The notes below the pieces were generated by a model that worked only from the letters and a program-made list of their open reading frames with translations, ran no database searches and was not told the DNA's origin. A DNA stretch of 64,000 nt from Ferrovum myxofaciens (GTDB taxonomy: Bacteria; Pseudomonadota; Gammaproteobacteria; Burkholderiales; Ferrovaceae): positions 1 through 64,000 of the forward strand of contig NZ_JPOQ01000031.1 in NCBI RefSeq assembly GCF_000735045.1, written 5' to 3'. Of this stretch, positions 25,353-37,943 are shown in pieces; positions within the stretch are counted from its first letter, which is position 1, and each line of letters starts with the position of its first letter. The position numbers and the translations under genes are program-made.

Positions 25353-27995
25353 GTGTCAAAAAAACTACTAATTGTTGAATCTCCCTCCAAAGCCAAGACC
25401 CTGAAAAAATATCTGGGTCCGGATTTTGAAATCCTCGCCTCCTATGGCCATGTGCGTGACCTCATCCCAAAGTCCGGCGCGGTGGATCCAAATAATAATT
25501 TTTACATGAAATATCAGTTGGTTGAACGAAATAAAAAACATGTGGATGCCATTCTTCGGGCAGTCAAGTCGGCAGATCATATTTTCCTGGCCACTGACCC
25601 GGATCGCGAAGGAGAAGCCATTGCCTGGCATCTGGTGGAAATTCTTCAGCCTCAGTTGGAAGGAAAACCTTTCGAACGGGTCGTCTTTTATGAAATCACT
25701 CAAAAGGCCATTCAGGAAGCGGTGGCTCATCCTCGCGCCCTGTCACTGCCTCTGGTTAATGCACAGCAAGCCCGCCGCGCTCTGGACTACCTGGTAGGCT
25801 TCAACCTTTCTCCCTTATTGTGGAAAAAAATTCGCCGTGGATTGTCGGCAGGACGGGTACAAAGTCCAGCTCTACGCCTGATCGTGGAACGCGAGCAACA
25901 AATCACCGCCTTTCGTCAGGAAGAATACTGGACCCTTCATCTGGAAAGCCGCAAAGAAGCGCAGCCATTTCAGGCACGTCTGGTGCAATGGGCGGGAGAA
26001 AAATTGCAGACGCTCAGCATCACCTCTGAAGACCAGCAACTTTCCTGGCTGGAATCTTTAAAAGATCAGCCAGCTCAGGTCCGCACTGTGGAGCGGAAAC
26101 AACGACAACGTCATCCGGCCGCCCCTTTCACTACCTCGACCCTGCAACAGGAATCAGTGCGCAAGTTGGGCTTCACCACCGACCGCACCATGAAAATGGC
26201 ACAGCAACTGTACGAAGGGATTGATATCGGGAGCGGGGCCGTTGGTTTGATCTCTTACATGAGAACCGATTCGGTACAACTTTCCCAGGAAGCACTCACA
26301 GATATTCGAAACCACATCCAAACAAATTTTGCGGCGGAATTTTTGCCTGGGAAACCGGTTTTCTACGCCAACAAAAGCAAAAATGCCCAAGAGGCCCATG
26401 AGGCCATTCGCCCCACCTCCATCGCACGCACTCCGGAAAGCCTGCGCGAATATCTTGCGCCCGATCAATTCCGTCTCTATGAAATGATCTGGAAACGCAC
26501 GGTGGCCAGTCAGATGACCTCCGCTCAGTTCGATACGGTCAGTGTGGATATTTCCGTCGGCACTCAGGCCCTGTTTCGAGCCACGGGGCAAACCATGACC
26601 TTTGCCGGATTCATCGTGGTTTATCGTGAAGATGTGGATGAAGCTCCCGCTGCACACACAGAAGGCGATGAAACCGATCGTCGTCTTCCCCCCCTCGAGG
26701 AAGGAGAAATGCTGCCCGTGGAACGCTTATGGGGAGAACAGCATCACACCCAACCCCCCCCACGGTACACAGAAGCCAGTTTGGTCAAAGCGTTGGAGGA
26801 ATTCGGGATTGGCCGTCCTTCCACCTACGCCAGCATCATCAGCACCTTGATCCAGCGCGAATATGTCACCCTCGATAAAAAGCGTTTCATGCCCACGGAC
26901 GTGGGAGAAGTGGTCAATCGCTTTCTGACCGAACATTTTGCGCGCTATGTGGACTATGATTTCACGGCCCGTCTCGAGGATCAACTGGATCAAATCTCTG
27001 AAGGACAGTTGGATTGGATTCCTGTACTGGATCAATTCTGGAAAGATTTTTCTGCTCAATTGGAAGAAAAATCTTCCGTATCCCGGGCAGAAATCACGCA
27101 GGAACTCTTGGAGGAAGTTTGTCCGAAATGTGGCAAACCGCTCACCGTACGTCTAGGAAAACGAGGAAAGTTTGTGGGCTGTAGTGGCTATCCCGACTGC
27201 GATTTCACTCGAAATCGTGAAGGAACCCCTTCCCTTGAGGCACCGACTTCCGTAGGCATGGATCCAGAGTCCCAACGACCCATCTTGCTGATGAATGGTC
27301 CTTATGGACCCTACGTACAATTGGGAGAATCTGGAGAAGCAGGGAAAAAACCCAAACGGGTTTCACTTCCCAAAGGTTTACTGCCTGCTCAGGTCACCCC
27401 GGACATTGCGCTAAAACTCATTCAATTACCTCGTACCCTGGGCATTCATCCCGTCACCGAGAAACCCGTGATCGTCAATATAGGCCGTTTTGGTCCTTAC
27501 ATTCAGAATGATACAGATTTTCGTTCCATCCCGAAAACCGATTCACTATTCGAGATTACTCTGGAACGTGCCACTGCTATATTGGCCGAACCAAAATCTC
27601 CGGCCCGGGCTGCTACTTCTGGAGGATTATTGCGCACTCTAGGCGAACATCCCAAGGATCATCAACCCATTGAACTCTTCACGGGAAAATATGGCCCCTA
27701 CGTCAAACATGGAAAACTGAACGTGACCGTTCCAGCAGATATGGCGGTGGATCAATTGACCCTGGATGATGCTCTGGATCTGATTGCGGCCAAATTGGCC
27801 AACGCCCCGGACAAACCAGAACCCCCCCCCGTCAATGGGAATGTTCTGACTATTCCCTCAAAAGCCACTCCACGACCGAGCAAAGTTGCACCTGGCAACA
27901 AAAAACCACGTTCTTCTTCTCCCTCATCCCAGGGACCCGGGAACCCCCGTGGAACTCGCATGCGTAAATCCTCTCCCCGTAAAACCCCGGTGTAG
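25353..27995 (+). CDS. topA: DNA topoisomerase I
   Basis: Type IA topoisomerase that relaxes negative supercoils. It has 880 residues when started at GTG 25353 (MSKKLLIVESPSKAKTL); a TTG two codons earlier is also possible. The TOPRIM domain carries the acidic motif DPDREGEAIAWH, and the active-site Tyr lies in GLISYMRTDSVQL. Only one tetracysteine zinc ribbon is visible (CPKCGKPLTVRLGKRGKF then CSGYPDC), followed by repeated GPYVQLG/GPYVKHG topoisomerase C-terminal repeats and a Lys/Pro/Ser-rich tail. A run of nine C lies at 27832-27840 in that tail. Confidence 0.96.
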   Translation: MSKKLLIVESPSKAKTLKKYLGPDFEILASYGHVRDLIPKSGAVDPNNNFYMKYQLVERNKKHVDAILRAVKSADHIFLATDPDREGEAIAWHLVEILQPQLEGKPFERVVFYEITQKAIQEAVAHPRALSLPLVNAQQARRALDYLVGFNLSPLLWKKIRRGLSAGRVQSPALRLIVEREQQITAFRQEEYWTLHLESRKEAQPFQARLVQWAGEKLQTLSITSEDQQLSWLESLKDQPAQVRTVERKQRQRHPAAPFTTSTLQQESVRKLGFTTDRTMKMAQQLYEGIDIGSGAVGLISYMRTDSVQLSQEALTDIRNHIQTNFAAEFLPGKPVFYANKSKNAQEAHEAIRPTSIARTPESLREYLAPDQFRLYEMIWKRTVASQMTSAQFDTVSVDISVGTQALFRATGQTMTFAGFIVVYREDVDEAPAAHTEGDETDRRLPPLEEGEMLPVERLWGEQHHTQPPPRYTEASLVKALEEFGIGRPSTYASIISTLIQREYVTLDKKRFMPTDVGEVVNRFLTEHFARYVDYDFTARLEDQLDQISEGQLDWIPVLDQFWKDFSAQLEEKSSVSRAEITQELLEEVCPKCGKPLTVRLGKRGKFVGCSGYPDCDFTRNREGTPSLEAPTSVGMDPESQRPILLMNGPYGPYVQLGESGEAGKKPKRVSLPKGLLPAQVTPDIALKLIQLPRTLGIHPVTEKPVIVNIGRFGPYIQNDTDFRSIPKTDSLFEITLERATAILAEPKSPARAATSGGLLRTLGEHPKDHQPIELFTGKYGPYVKHGKLNVTVPADMAVDQLTLDDALDLIAAKLANAPDKPEPPPVNGNVLTIPSKATPRPSKVAPGNKKPRSSSPSSQGPGNPRGTRMRKSSPRKTPV

Positions 27996-28000
27996 TTTTC

Positions 28001-28837
28001 ATGTGGTCGGTGCTCATTCCCACATGGAACAATCTGGCATTATTGAAACAGTGCCTGTCTTATCTGGAAAAATACACCCGGTTTCCCTATGAGGTGATCC
28101 TGCATATCAACGAGGGCAGGGATGGAACCTTGGAATGGGTTCAAGAGCAGGGCATTGCTCATACCCATTCCACAGAAAACATCGGAATTTGTCAGGCCAT
28201 CAACCAGATTGCGGAATTGGCAAACTATCCCTATCTGGTCTACCTGAACGATGATATGGTTTGTCTGCCCCAGTGGGATGTGGAACTTCAAAACCGCATT
28301 CAGTCACTGAATACCGAGGCCTTCATGATTTCCGGGACCATGATCGAACCGGTGGCTTCCGGTAATGCCTGTGCCATCGTGGCAGATTACGGTCGAGATC
28401 CGGAATCCTTTCGCGCTCAGGATCTTATTCGGGATCTTCCCCAACTCGTGATTCCGGATTGGTACGGGGCAACGTGGCCTCCAACGGTTGTTCATCGAAA
28501 TTGGTGGAAAAAAGTAGGGGGATATAGCCTGGAATTTTCCCCTGGAATGAGCAGCGATAATGATTTTTCCATGAAAATGTGGCAAGCCGGTTGCCGTATC
28601 TTCCTTGGAGTCGGAACCGCCCGGGTATATCACTTCATGTCCCGCTCAACGGGAAAAGTCAAAAAAAACGATGGGCGCAGACAGTTTCTCAAAAAATGGG
28701 GAGTGACCCAATCCACTTTTGACCGTCATTTTTTGCGTCGTGGGTTACCCGCCATCACACCGCGCCTTCCTGAACCCTCACCCAGTCCGAGGTATTTTCT
28801 GGACCGGGCAAGAAGTTGGCTGAAATCCTTGGGTTGA
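28001..28837 (+). CDS. Glycosyltransferase family 2 protein
   Basis: A GT-A glycosyltransferase of 278 residues. The N-terminus MWSVLIPTWNNLALLKQCL is the typical GT2 nucleotide-binding start, and YLVYLNDDMVCLPQWD supplies the metal-binding D-D motif. The acceptor-side Asp occurs in GMSSDNDFSMKMWQAG. No membrane span is present. The acceptor is unknown. It starts 5 bases after topA and converges on gyrB with only 4 bases between stops. It may add a sugar to LPS or exopolysaccharide, but it is far from the main glycan cluster. Confidence 0.87.
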   Translation: MWSVLIPTWNNLALLKQCLSYLEKYTRFPYEVILHINEGRDGTLEWVQEQGIAHTHSTENIGICQAINQIAELANYPYLVYLNDDMVCLPQWDVELQNRIQSLNTEAFMISGTMIEPVASGNACAIVADYGRDPESFRAQDLIRDLPQLVIPDWYGATWPPTVVHRNWWKKVGGYSLEFSPGMSSDNDFSMKMWQAGCRIFLGVGTARVYHFMSRSTGKVKKNDGRRQFLKKWGVTQSTFDRHFLRRGLPAITPRLPEPSPSPRYFLDRARSWLKSLG

Positions 28838-28841
28838 CCCC

Positions 28842-32413
<3,572 letters not shown>

Positions 32414-32541
32414 ATATCTCTCTTTAATAGTTAATGATAAGAGTAGGCAAAATATCGGGAAAACTCACTAATAACAATAAAAAACATATAGATGAAGTGT
32501 TTCAAAGGATGTTGATAAACCATTTTTTTATTGAATTGCTT

Positions 32542-32550
32542 TGTGGATAA
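32542..32550 (-). promoter_or_regulatory. DnaA box (perfect)
   Basis: TGTGGATAA, the reverse complement of TTATCCACA, inside the dnaA-dnaN gap. Confidence 0.7.
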
Positions 32551-32576
32551 CTCAAGAAATTTAAGAAAAAAATAAG

Positions 32577-32585
32577 TTATCCACA
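32577..32585 (+). promoter_or_regulatory. DnaA box (perfect)
   Basis: TTATCCACA on the plus strand, 26 bases from the inverted box at 32542-32550. Confidence 0.7.
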
Positions 32586-32630
32586 AATTACCCTCAGTTT
32601 TTCCCTGGGTTATACCGTACTTATTCCGGG

Positions 32631-33989
32631 TTATCCATTAAGAATACTGTTCAAAGCTTCGAAATCGCGTTGGGTTGTTTGATCGCTGCCGCAGAGTTCC
32701 TGGATTTTTCTACAGGCATGGAGCACTGTGGTGTGGTCTCGTCCTCCAAAGGACTCGCCGATGTCAGGCAGACTGAGACTGGTAATTTCCTTGGCCAGGG
32801 CCATCGCCATTTGTCGAGGTCGTGCAAGATTACGGGTGCGTTTTTTAGAAAACATGTCACTGACTTTGATCTTGTAGTAGTCTGCAACGGTTTTTTGAAT
32901 GTTTTCAATGGAAATTTGCCGATGTTGCAGTGCCAAAACATCTTTTAGGGCTTCTCGTGCAGAAATGACGCTGATGGATTCATTCCGAAAACGTGCATAG
33001 GCGACCACGCGTTTCAAGGCTCCTTCCAGTTCTCGTACATTTGAGCGAATGTGCTTGGCGATGAAAAAAGCGACGGATTCCTCAAGGATGATGGATTCCT
33101 TTTGTGCTTTACTGATCAGAATGGCTACCCTCATCTCCAGTTCAGGCGGTTCTATGGCAACAGTCAGCCCCCAGCCAAAACGCGAAATGAGCCGAGGTTC
33201 CATGCCCGATATTTCTTTTGGAAAACTGTCGCAAGTGATGATTATTTGTCGGTGTGATTCAACTAATGCATTGAATGCGAAGAAAAATTCTTCTTGTGTT
33301 CGAGTTTTGTTCCCAAAGAACTGGATATCGTCAATCATCAACAGATCCAGGGTGTGGTAATACTGTTTGAAACTGTCAAAGGATTTATGTTGATAGGCAC
33401 GGACCACATCAGAGACATACTTTTCTGAATGGATATATCGAACCTTGGCTTGTGGATTCCGTTCCAGAATATTATTCCCAATCGCTTGAATTAAGTGCGT
33501 TTTTCCAAGACCTACGCCTCCATAAACGAAGAGGGGGTTATAGGCTTTACCTGGATTTTCTGCGACCTGAAGCGCTGCAGCACGAGCCAACTGGTTAGCT
33601 TTTCCACTGACAAAATTATCAAAGTTGAAGGTTCGATTGAGTTGAGAGCGTTCTGCTGGATTGGGTTGAAGTACTGTTCTAGCCAGCGTGTCTTGTGAAT
33701 GTGTGTCGGGAGGAGGTGAAGTATTCTCAGGGAGAATCGTGCTATTCTCCTTCTGTTGCAAAATCACGGAGTCTAAGCCTTGCTCTCGAGCCAGTTCGTC
33801 GATACGTTGAAAATAACGTTCCTTGACCCACTGCAGGATGAAGCGATTGGGGGCAATCAGGATAACCTGGTTATTTTCGATTACCTCTGAGAGAGGTTTT
33901 ATCCAAGTGTTAAATTGGGATTCTGTGTATTCTGCTTGAAGATTCAGCAGAGTTTGTTGCCATCGTTCTGAAGCCGGGGAAATAGACAC
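32631..33989 (-). CDS. dnaA: Chromosomal replication initiator protein DnaA
   Basis: Initiator ATPase that binds DnaA boxes and opens oriC. It has 452 residues from GTG 33989. Domain I begins [27 protein letters not shown] variable linker (about 85-115) follows, then the AAA+ domain with the start [19 protein letters not shown], Walker [11 protein letters not shown], Walker [11 protein letters not shown] and sensor regions. The DNA-binding helix-turn-helix has [15 protein letters not shown]. The frame is open about 130 codons further upstream, antisense to rpmH and its leader, but that part has no DnaA similarity; GTG 33989 gives the normal length. An AAGG lies 12 bases before it. Confidence 0.95.
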   Translation of the reverse strand: MSISPASERWQQTLLNLQAEYTESQFNTWIKPLSEVIENNQVILIAPNRFILQWVKERYFQRIDELAREQGLDSVILQQKENSTILPENTSPPPDTHSQDTLARTVLQPNPAERSQLNRTFNFDNFVSGKANQLARAAALQVAENPGKAYNPLFVYGGVGLGKTHLIQAIGNNILERNPQAKVRYIHSEKYVSDVVRAYQHKSFDSFKQYYHTLDLLMIDDIQFFGNKTRTQEEFFFAFNALVESHRQIIITCDSFPKEISGMEPRLISRFGWGLTVAIEPPELEMRVAILISKAQKESIILEESVAFFIAKHIRSNVRELEGALKRVVAYARFRNESISVISAREALKDVLALQHRQISIENIQKTVADYYKIKVSDMFSKKRTRNLARPRQMAMALAKEITSLSLPDIGESFGGRDHTTVLHACRKIQELCGSDQTTQRDFEALNSILNG

Positions 33990-34068
33990 AGTATGGGGGT
34001 ACCTTACGAGCAGGAGGGTAGGGTGAAAACGATTGTTTACCCTACATTCTACCCCAGTCCAAACGAAG

Positions 34069-34102
34069 TTATTCACCGTTAGATAAGGGTGCATGTGGAT
34101 AT
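34069..34102. promoter_or_regulatory. Two imperfect DnaA boxes between dnaA and rpmH
   Basis: TTATTCACC (34069-34077) and TGTGGATAT (34094-34102, reverse of ATATCCACA) each match the TTATNCACA consensus at 8 of 9 positions. They lie upstream of dnaA, where they could serve autoregulation or form part of the origin. Confidence 0.4.
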
Positions 34103-34109
34103 TTTTTTC

Positions 34110-34139
34110 TTGACATAACCCTATGTTTTGAGGTGTAAT
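34110..34139 (+). promoter_or_regulatory. Probable sigma-70 promoter for rpmH-rnpA-yidDC
   Basis: A perfect -35 TTGACA (34110-34115) and a -10 TGTAAT (34134-34139) are separated by 18 bases, about 33 bases before the rpmH ATG. This is the expected position for the promoter of the ribosomal protein L34 operon. Confidence 0.55.
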
Positions 34140-34172
34140 CATGGGTTCATTAGTGAAGTCTAGGAAAATGCC

Positions 34173-34307
34173 ATGAAACGTACTTATCAACCATCGGTTA
34201 CCAAACGAAAGCGCACTCATGGTTTTCTCGTGCGAATGAAGACTCGCGGAGGCCGTGCAATTATCAGAGCACGTCGTGCGCAGGGTCGTACTCGCTTGGC
34301 TGTTTGA
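34173..34307 (+). CDS. rpmH: 50S ribosomal protein L34
   Basis: A 44-residue ribosomal protein of the large subunit. The start [20 protein letters not shown] and the Arg-rich end [13 protein letters not shown] are diagnostic. A GGAAAATGCC ribosome region precedes the ATG, with AGGA 8 bases upstream. It is divergent from dnaA and directly upstream of rnpA, the universal bacterial order. Confidence 0.97.
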   Translation: MKRTYQPSVTKRKRTHGFLVRMKTRGGRAIIRARRAQGRTRLAV

Positions 34308-34332
34308 ACTTGGTTTTAAAAAAATCATTCGG

Positions 34333-34698
34333 TTGATCACCCTTTCGGGGCGGGCTGATTTTGAGGCAGTTTTTTCCCTGAGAATCACTCGCTCGACTCA
34401 CCACTTTAGGATACTTGTCAAACCTAACGGAAGTGAGGATTTGCGCTTTGGTCAAGTCGTGGGTCGTAAAATATGTCGGCGTGCAGTCGGTCGAAATTAT
34501 ATGAGACGATTTTGCCGCGAATGGGTGAGAAAGCATTTAACGCAATTGAGTGGTCTTGATGTGGTTTTGGTTCATAGAAAAATCTTTACCCATGAAGATC
34601 GAACCTACCTTTATGGGGAATTGGAATGCTTGACGGATTTCAGTCATAAATGTCGCGATTCTTACAGTTCCTCATCCGCTCGTATCAACTCTGCTTAA
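34333..34698 (+). CDS. rnpA: Ribonuclease P protein component
   Basis: Protein subunit of RNase P, which matures the 5' ends of tRNAs. From TTG 34333 it gives 121 residues, the usual size. The beginning is [14 protein letters not shown], and the RNA-binding signature [22 protein letters not shown] is present, with RNY in place of the more common RNR. The start is uncertain: no ATG exists, and the frame is open back to GTG codons at 34255 and 34276 inside rpmH. No good ribosome site marks any of these, so coupling to rpmH is likely. The 3' end overlaps yidD by 49 bases. Confidence 0.88.
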   Translation: MITLSGRADFEAVFSLRITRSTHHFRILVKPNGSEDLRFGQVVGRKICRRAVGRNYMRRFCREWVRKHLTQLSGLDVVLVHRKIFTHEDRTYLYGELECLTDFSHKCRDSYSSSSARINSA

Positions 34699-34859
34699 GC
34701 CCTTTTCTGGGCCGTTCTTGTCGTTTTTATCCCACTTGCTCTCAATACGCTCACGATGCCATTCTTCGGCATGGGTCTGTGCATGGTATCGGCTTGGCGG
34801 CAAAACGTTTGTGCAAATGTCACCCCTGGAATCCCGGGGGATACGATCCCGTTCCGTGA
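34650..34859 (+). CDS. yidD: Membrane protein insertion efficiency factor YidD
   Basis: A 69-residue amphipathic membrane-associated protein that assists YidC-dependent insertion. The YidD signature is complete: [21 protein letters not shown] near the start, [12 protein letters not shown], and the end [13 protein letters not shown]. It overlaps rnpA by 49 bases in another frame and ends 7 bases before yidC. The order rpmH-rnpA-yidD-yidC is conserved. Confidence 0.96.
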   Translation: MSRFLQFLIRSYQLCLSPFLGRSCRFYPTCSQYAHDAILRHGSVHGIGLAAKRLCKCHPWNPGGYDPVP

Positions 34860-34866
34860 GAGTCCT

Positions 34867-36525
34867 ATGAAACTGCAACGAATCATCCCTTTGATCATCT
34901 TTACTCTATCCAGTTTTATGCTATGGGACGCTTGGCAAGTCTCACAAGGAAAAAATCCGGTGGCTGGGATGAGTTCCATTTCTGCGTCTAATGCCCCCAT
35001 TGGAGCAACTTCTGGAACGTCCTCTTCCCCAAATTCTGTTCCTGCTGCCCCCGCAGTTTCATCGTCAGGTGCGGTGGTCGGAACTTCGGATTTGACTCAT
35101 GGCCAGAGAATTTTAGTTCATACCGATCTGTTTGATGCAGATATTGATACGGTGGGCGCAGACTTGCGCAGTTTGAAATTGAACCATCATCTCTCTGCTG
35201 AAAATGAACATCGTCCCGTAGACTTATTCGAGGATCATTCAAATTTGATCTATGTTGCCCAGAGTGGTTTGCTGGGAGATCATCTGCCGAACCATACTTC
35301 GGTTTACCAGTCCGCAGTGACGAATTATTCTCTGGAACCTGGTGAGGAAGATATTTCAGTGCCTCTGACCACCGAAGTTCCGGGTTTGGTTTCTGTGACA
35401 AAAATTTATCACTTCAAACGAGGAAGTTATGTCATTGGTGTTGAAACCAGGGTAAAAAATCTATCCTCGACTCCCCTGTCTCCCTCAGCTTACTTTCAGT
35501 TTTTACGGGTTTCCAAGGCGCCCCCCGGTGATCCTCGTTTTGTCAGCACCTACACAGGACCTGCGGTTTATACTCAAGCCACAAAATTCCAAAAAATTTC
35601 TTTTTCCGATATTGAAAAAGGAAAGAAGGATTATCCTGTTAATGCCAATGATGGCTGGCTTGCCATGCTTCAACATTATTTCGTCTCTGCCTGGCTACCA
35701 CCCAGCGGTGTTCCGCGCGAATTCTTTACACGTAAGGTTGGTAATGACTTGTACACCGCTGGGGTTATTCTTCCCATGGGAACAATTCAGCCACAAGGAA
35801 GCGCTGATGTATCCGTTCCTCTTTATGCGGGACCTCAGGAGGGAGCGAAACTCAAGTCCCTCGCACCTGGTCTGGATTTGACCATTGACTATGGTTGGCT
35901 GACCATCATCGCCATGCCCATGTTTCAATTTCTATCCTGGATTCATGGTTTGGTAGGAAATTGGGGAGTGGCCATCATTTTACTGACGGTGACTATTAAA
36001 TTAGCTTTTTTCCCACTTTCTGCGGCAAGTTACAAATCCATGGCTAAAATGCGCGTGGTTCAGCCAAAAATGGAAAGGATCCGGCAACAGTATGCGGATG
36101 ATAAGGGGCGTATGAATCAGGCCATGATGGAGTTGTATAAAACCGAGAAAATAAACCCATTGGGCGGGTGTTTGCCCATGGTGGTACAGATCCCTGTTTT
36201 TATATCTCTTTATTGGGTATTGCTGGGGGCAGTGGAATTGCGACATGCGCCTTTCTTTGCATGGATTCATGATTTGTCAGCCCCTGACCCGTTTTATATT
36301 CTTCCGCTGATCATGACGGCTTCCATGTTTTTGCAACAGCGTATGAGTCCCAAGCCGGCAGATCCCGTACAAGCAAAGGTAATGCAGTTCATGCCCCTAG
36401 CCTTTAGTTTCATGTTCTTTTTCTTTCCTGCTGGTTTGGTACTTTACTGGGTTGTCAATAATCTCTTGTCTATTGCCCAGCAATGGCAGATTACCCGTAT
36501 GATGGGTGATGGAGTCAAGTCCTGA
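34867..36525 (+). CDS. yidC: Membrane protein insertase YidC
   Basis: Inserts and folds inner-membrane proteins alone or with SecYEG. It has 552 residues. An N-terminal membrane anchor (IIPLIIFTLSSFMLWDAWQV) is followed by a Ser/Ala/Pro-rich linker, a large periplasmic beta-sandwich domain typical of Gram-negatives (GRR-free here, with YHFKRGSYVIGVETRVKN), and the conserved five-span core with NWGVAIILLTVTIKLAFFPL, KINPLGGCLPMVVQIPVF and PAGLVLYWVVNNLLSI. The Arg of the hydrophilic groove appears in the KLAFFPLSAASYKSMAKMR region. It overlaps mnmE by 17 bases. Confidence 0.97.
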   Translation: MKLQRIIPLIIFTLSSFMLWDAWQVSQGKNPVAGMSSISASNAPIGATSGTSSSPNSVPAAPAVSSSGAVVGTSDLTHGQRILVHTDLFDADIDTVGADLRSLKLNHHLSAENEHRPVDLFEDHSNLIYVAQSGLLGDHLPNHTSVYQSAVTNYSLEPGEEDISVPLTTEVPGLVSVTKIYHFKRGSYVIGVETRVKNLSSTPLSPSAYFQFLRVSKAPPGDPRFVSTYTGPAVYTQATKFQKISFSDIEKGKKDYPVNANDGWLAMLQHYFVSAWLPPSGVPREFFTRKVGNDLYTAGVILPMGTIQPQGSADVSVPLYAGPQEGAKLKSLAPGLDLTIDYGWLTIIAMPMFQFLSWIHGLVGNWGVAIILLTVTIKLAFFPLSAASYKSMAKMRVVQPKMERIRQQYADDKGRMNQAMMELYKTEKINPLGGCLPMVVQIPVFISLYWVLLGAVELRHAPFFAWIHDLSAPDPFYILPLIMTASMFLQQRMSPKPADPVQAKVMQFMPLAFSFMFFFFPAGLVLYWVVNNLLSIAQQWQITRMMGDGVKS

Positions 36526-37876
36526 CATTATCGTTGCTCAAGCAACTGCCCCGATTCCCTCTGGAATCGGGGTGTTGCGTATTTCTGGCCGATCCATGGA
36601 GGGATTGGTCAGGTCTTTGACTGGAAAAGGTTATCCTGCAGCGCGTCAAGCCTCTCTACGTTCATTTTATAATCGTTTGGGAGAGGTCATTGATCATGGC
36701 CTCATTCTGTATTTTCCGGCGCCTCATTCCTACACCGGAGAAGATGTCGTTGAGTTGCACGCCCATGGTAGTCCAGTGGTTCTTCAAGAATTACAAGTGC
36801 ACTGTCTTCAGTGGGGAGCAAGATTAGCCAATCCGGGAGAATTTACCCTAAGGGCTTACCTCAATAATAAAATAGATCTTAACCAAGCCGAAGCCGTGGC
36901 TGATTTGATCCATGCGGATTCTTCCCAAGCGGCGCGTTCGGCTGCTCTGGCTTTATCCGGAAGGTTTTCTGAGGTTATTCACACTCTGGTTTCCGATCTC
37001 ACAACGCTTAGGGTACGACTGGAAAGTGATTTTGATTTTACCGATGAGGAAATTCCGGTTTTTCATGAAGTTTCTTTTCGTTCTTCCTTGAACCATATTC
37101 TGGAACGGTTGACTCGTTTGGTGGAAAATTCAAGGCAAGGAGCATTATTGCGTGAAGGTAAAAATATTGTTTTGATTGGTTCTCCCAATGTGGGGAAGTC
37201 AAGTTTGCTCAACGCGCTGACTGAAGAAGACCATGCCTTGGTTACACCCATCCCAGGAACCACACGGGATTTGATTCGTGGTCACATGGTTTTGCAGGGC
37301 ATACCGATACATCTGGTGGATACCGCTGGTATTAGGAAAACCGAGGATTTCGTCGAACGTGCAGGGATTGAGCGTACTTGGTCTGCGGTGAACAAGTCAG
37401 ATTTGGCTCTGATTGTAGTTGATGTTCGTAAAGGGGTGACGGAAGATGATCGTTCCTTGATTGGGCGGTTACTTCCTCATCAGCCAAAATTGATTGTTGC
37501 GAATAAAATTGATCTGCTGTCTTCAGAACACGATGTGGTTTCTGAATTGATCCATTCCATTGTAGGATTGTTGCCAGTTATCCCTGTGTCTGCACAGACG
37601 GGGGATGGGTTGGAGGTGCTGAAGATAAAGATGTTGTCAGTTATGGATATCAATCATAATTCTGACGCACCACTATTGCTGGCGCGCGAACGTCATATTG
37701 CAACTTTGGTACAAGCCTTGGGTCACCTGCGAGAGGCTTTGATGACCTTTGAATCAGAGTTTATTGCTGAAGAATTGCGTCAGGCTCAACTTAAGTTGGC
37801 ACAAATTTCAGGAAAGGAATTTGCGGCGGATGATTTGTTGGGAGAAATTTTTTCAAGGTTTTGTATCGGTAAGTAA
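36509..37876 (+). CDS. mnmE: tRNA uridine-5-carboxymethylaminomethyl modification GTPase
   Basis: With MnmG it makes the cmnm5 modification at U34 of several tRNAs. It has 455 residues. The N-terminal tetrahydrofolate-binding domain (about 1-120) is followed by a helical domain. Inserted in that is a G domain with GSPNVGKSSLLNAL (about 220), switch II DTAGIRKTEDFVERAG and NKIDLL. The C-terminus FCIGK contains the Cys-Ile-Gly-Lys end conserved in the family. ATG 36509 is preceded by an in-frame GTG; both lie inside yidC. mnmG follows after the parS site. Confidence 0.97.
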   Translation: MESSPDIIVAQATAPIPSGIGVLRISGRSMEGLVRSLTGKGYPAARQASLRSFYNRLGEVIDHGLILYFPAPHSYTGEDVVELHAHGSPVVLQELQVHCLQWGARLANPGEFTLRAYLNNKIDLNQAEAVADLIHADSSQAARSAALALSGRFSEVIHTLVSDLTTLRVRLESDFDFTDEEIPVFHEVSFRSSLNHILERLTRLVENSRQGALLREGKNIVLIGSPNVGKSSLLNALTEEDHALVTPIPGTTRDLIRGHMVLQGIPIHLVDTAGIRKTEDFVERAGIERTWSAVNKSDLALIVVDVRKGVTEDDRSLIGRLLPHQPKLIVANKIDLLSSEHDVVSELIHSIVGLLPVIPVSAQTGDGLEVLKIKMLSVMDINHNSDAPLLLARERHIATLVQALGHLREALMTFESEFIAEELRQAQLKLAQISGKEFAADDLLGEIFSRFCIGK

Positions 37877-37889
37877 TGGTTGGTCGATT

Positions 37890-37915
37890 CCATGTGTTTC
37901 ACGTGAAACACATGG
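37890..37915. promoter_or_regulatory. parS: parS centromere site, perfect consensus in a 26-bp palindrome
   Basis: TGTTTCACGTGAAACA at 37895-37910 is an exact match to the bacterial parS consensus bound by ParB. Five flanking bases on each side (CCATG and CATGG) extend the perfect inverted symmetry to 26 bases. It lies in the mnmE-mnmG gap, 2.6 kb upstream of parA and near oriC, as expected for a chromosomal centromere. Confidence 0.95.
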
Positions 37916-37943
37916 GGCAATGGATATAAGGGATGGACAATAG

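Larger units (their letters stand above)
32414..32640. other. oriC: Probable chromosomal replication origin (oriC) between dnaA and dnaN
   Basis: AT-rich gap with two perfect DnaA boxes in opposite orientation: TGTGGATAA at 32542-32550 (minus) and TTATCCACA at 32577-32585 (plus). Weaker boxes are TGTTGATAA at 32510-32518 and TTATCCATT at 32631-32639, the latter over the dnaA stop. A/T-only tracts such as TTTTTTTATTGAATT (from 32524) could act as an unwinding element. The setting dnaA-gap-dnaN is a classic origin position. Two imperfect boxes also lie upstream of dnaA, so the origin could be there or bipartite. Confidence 0.6.
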
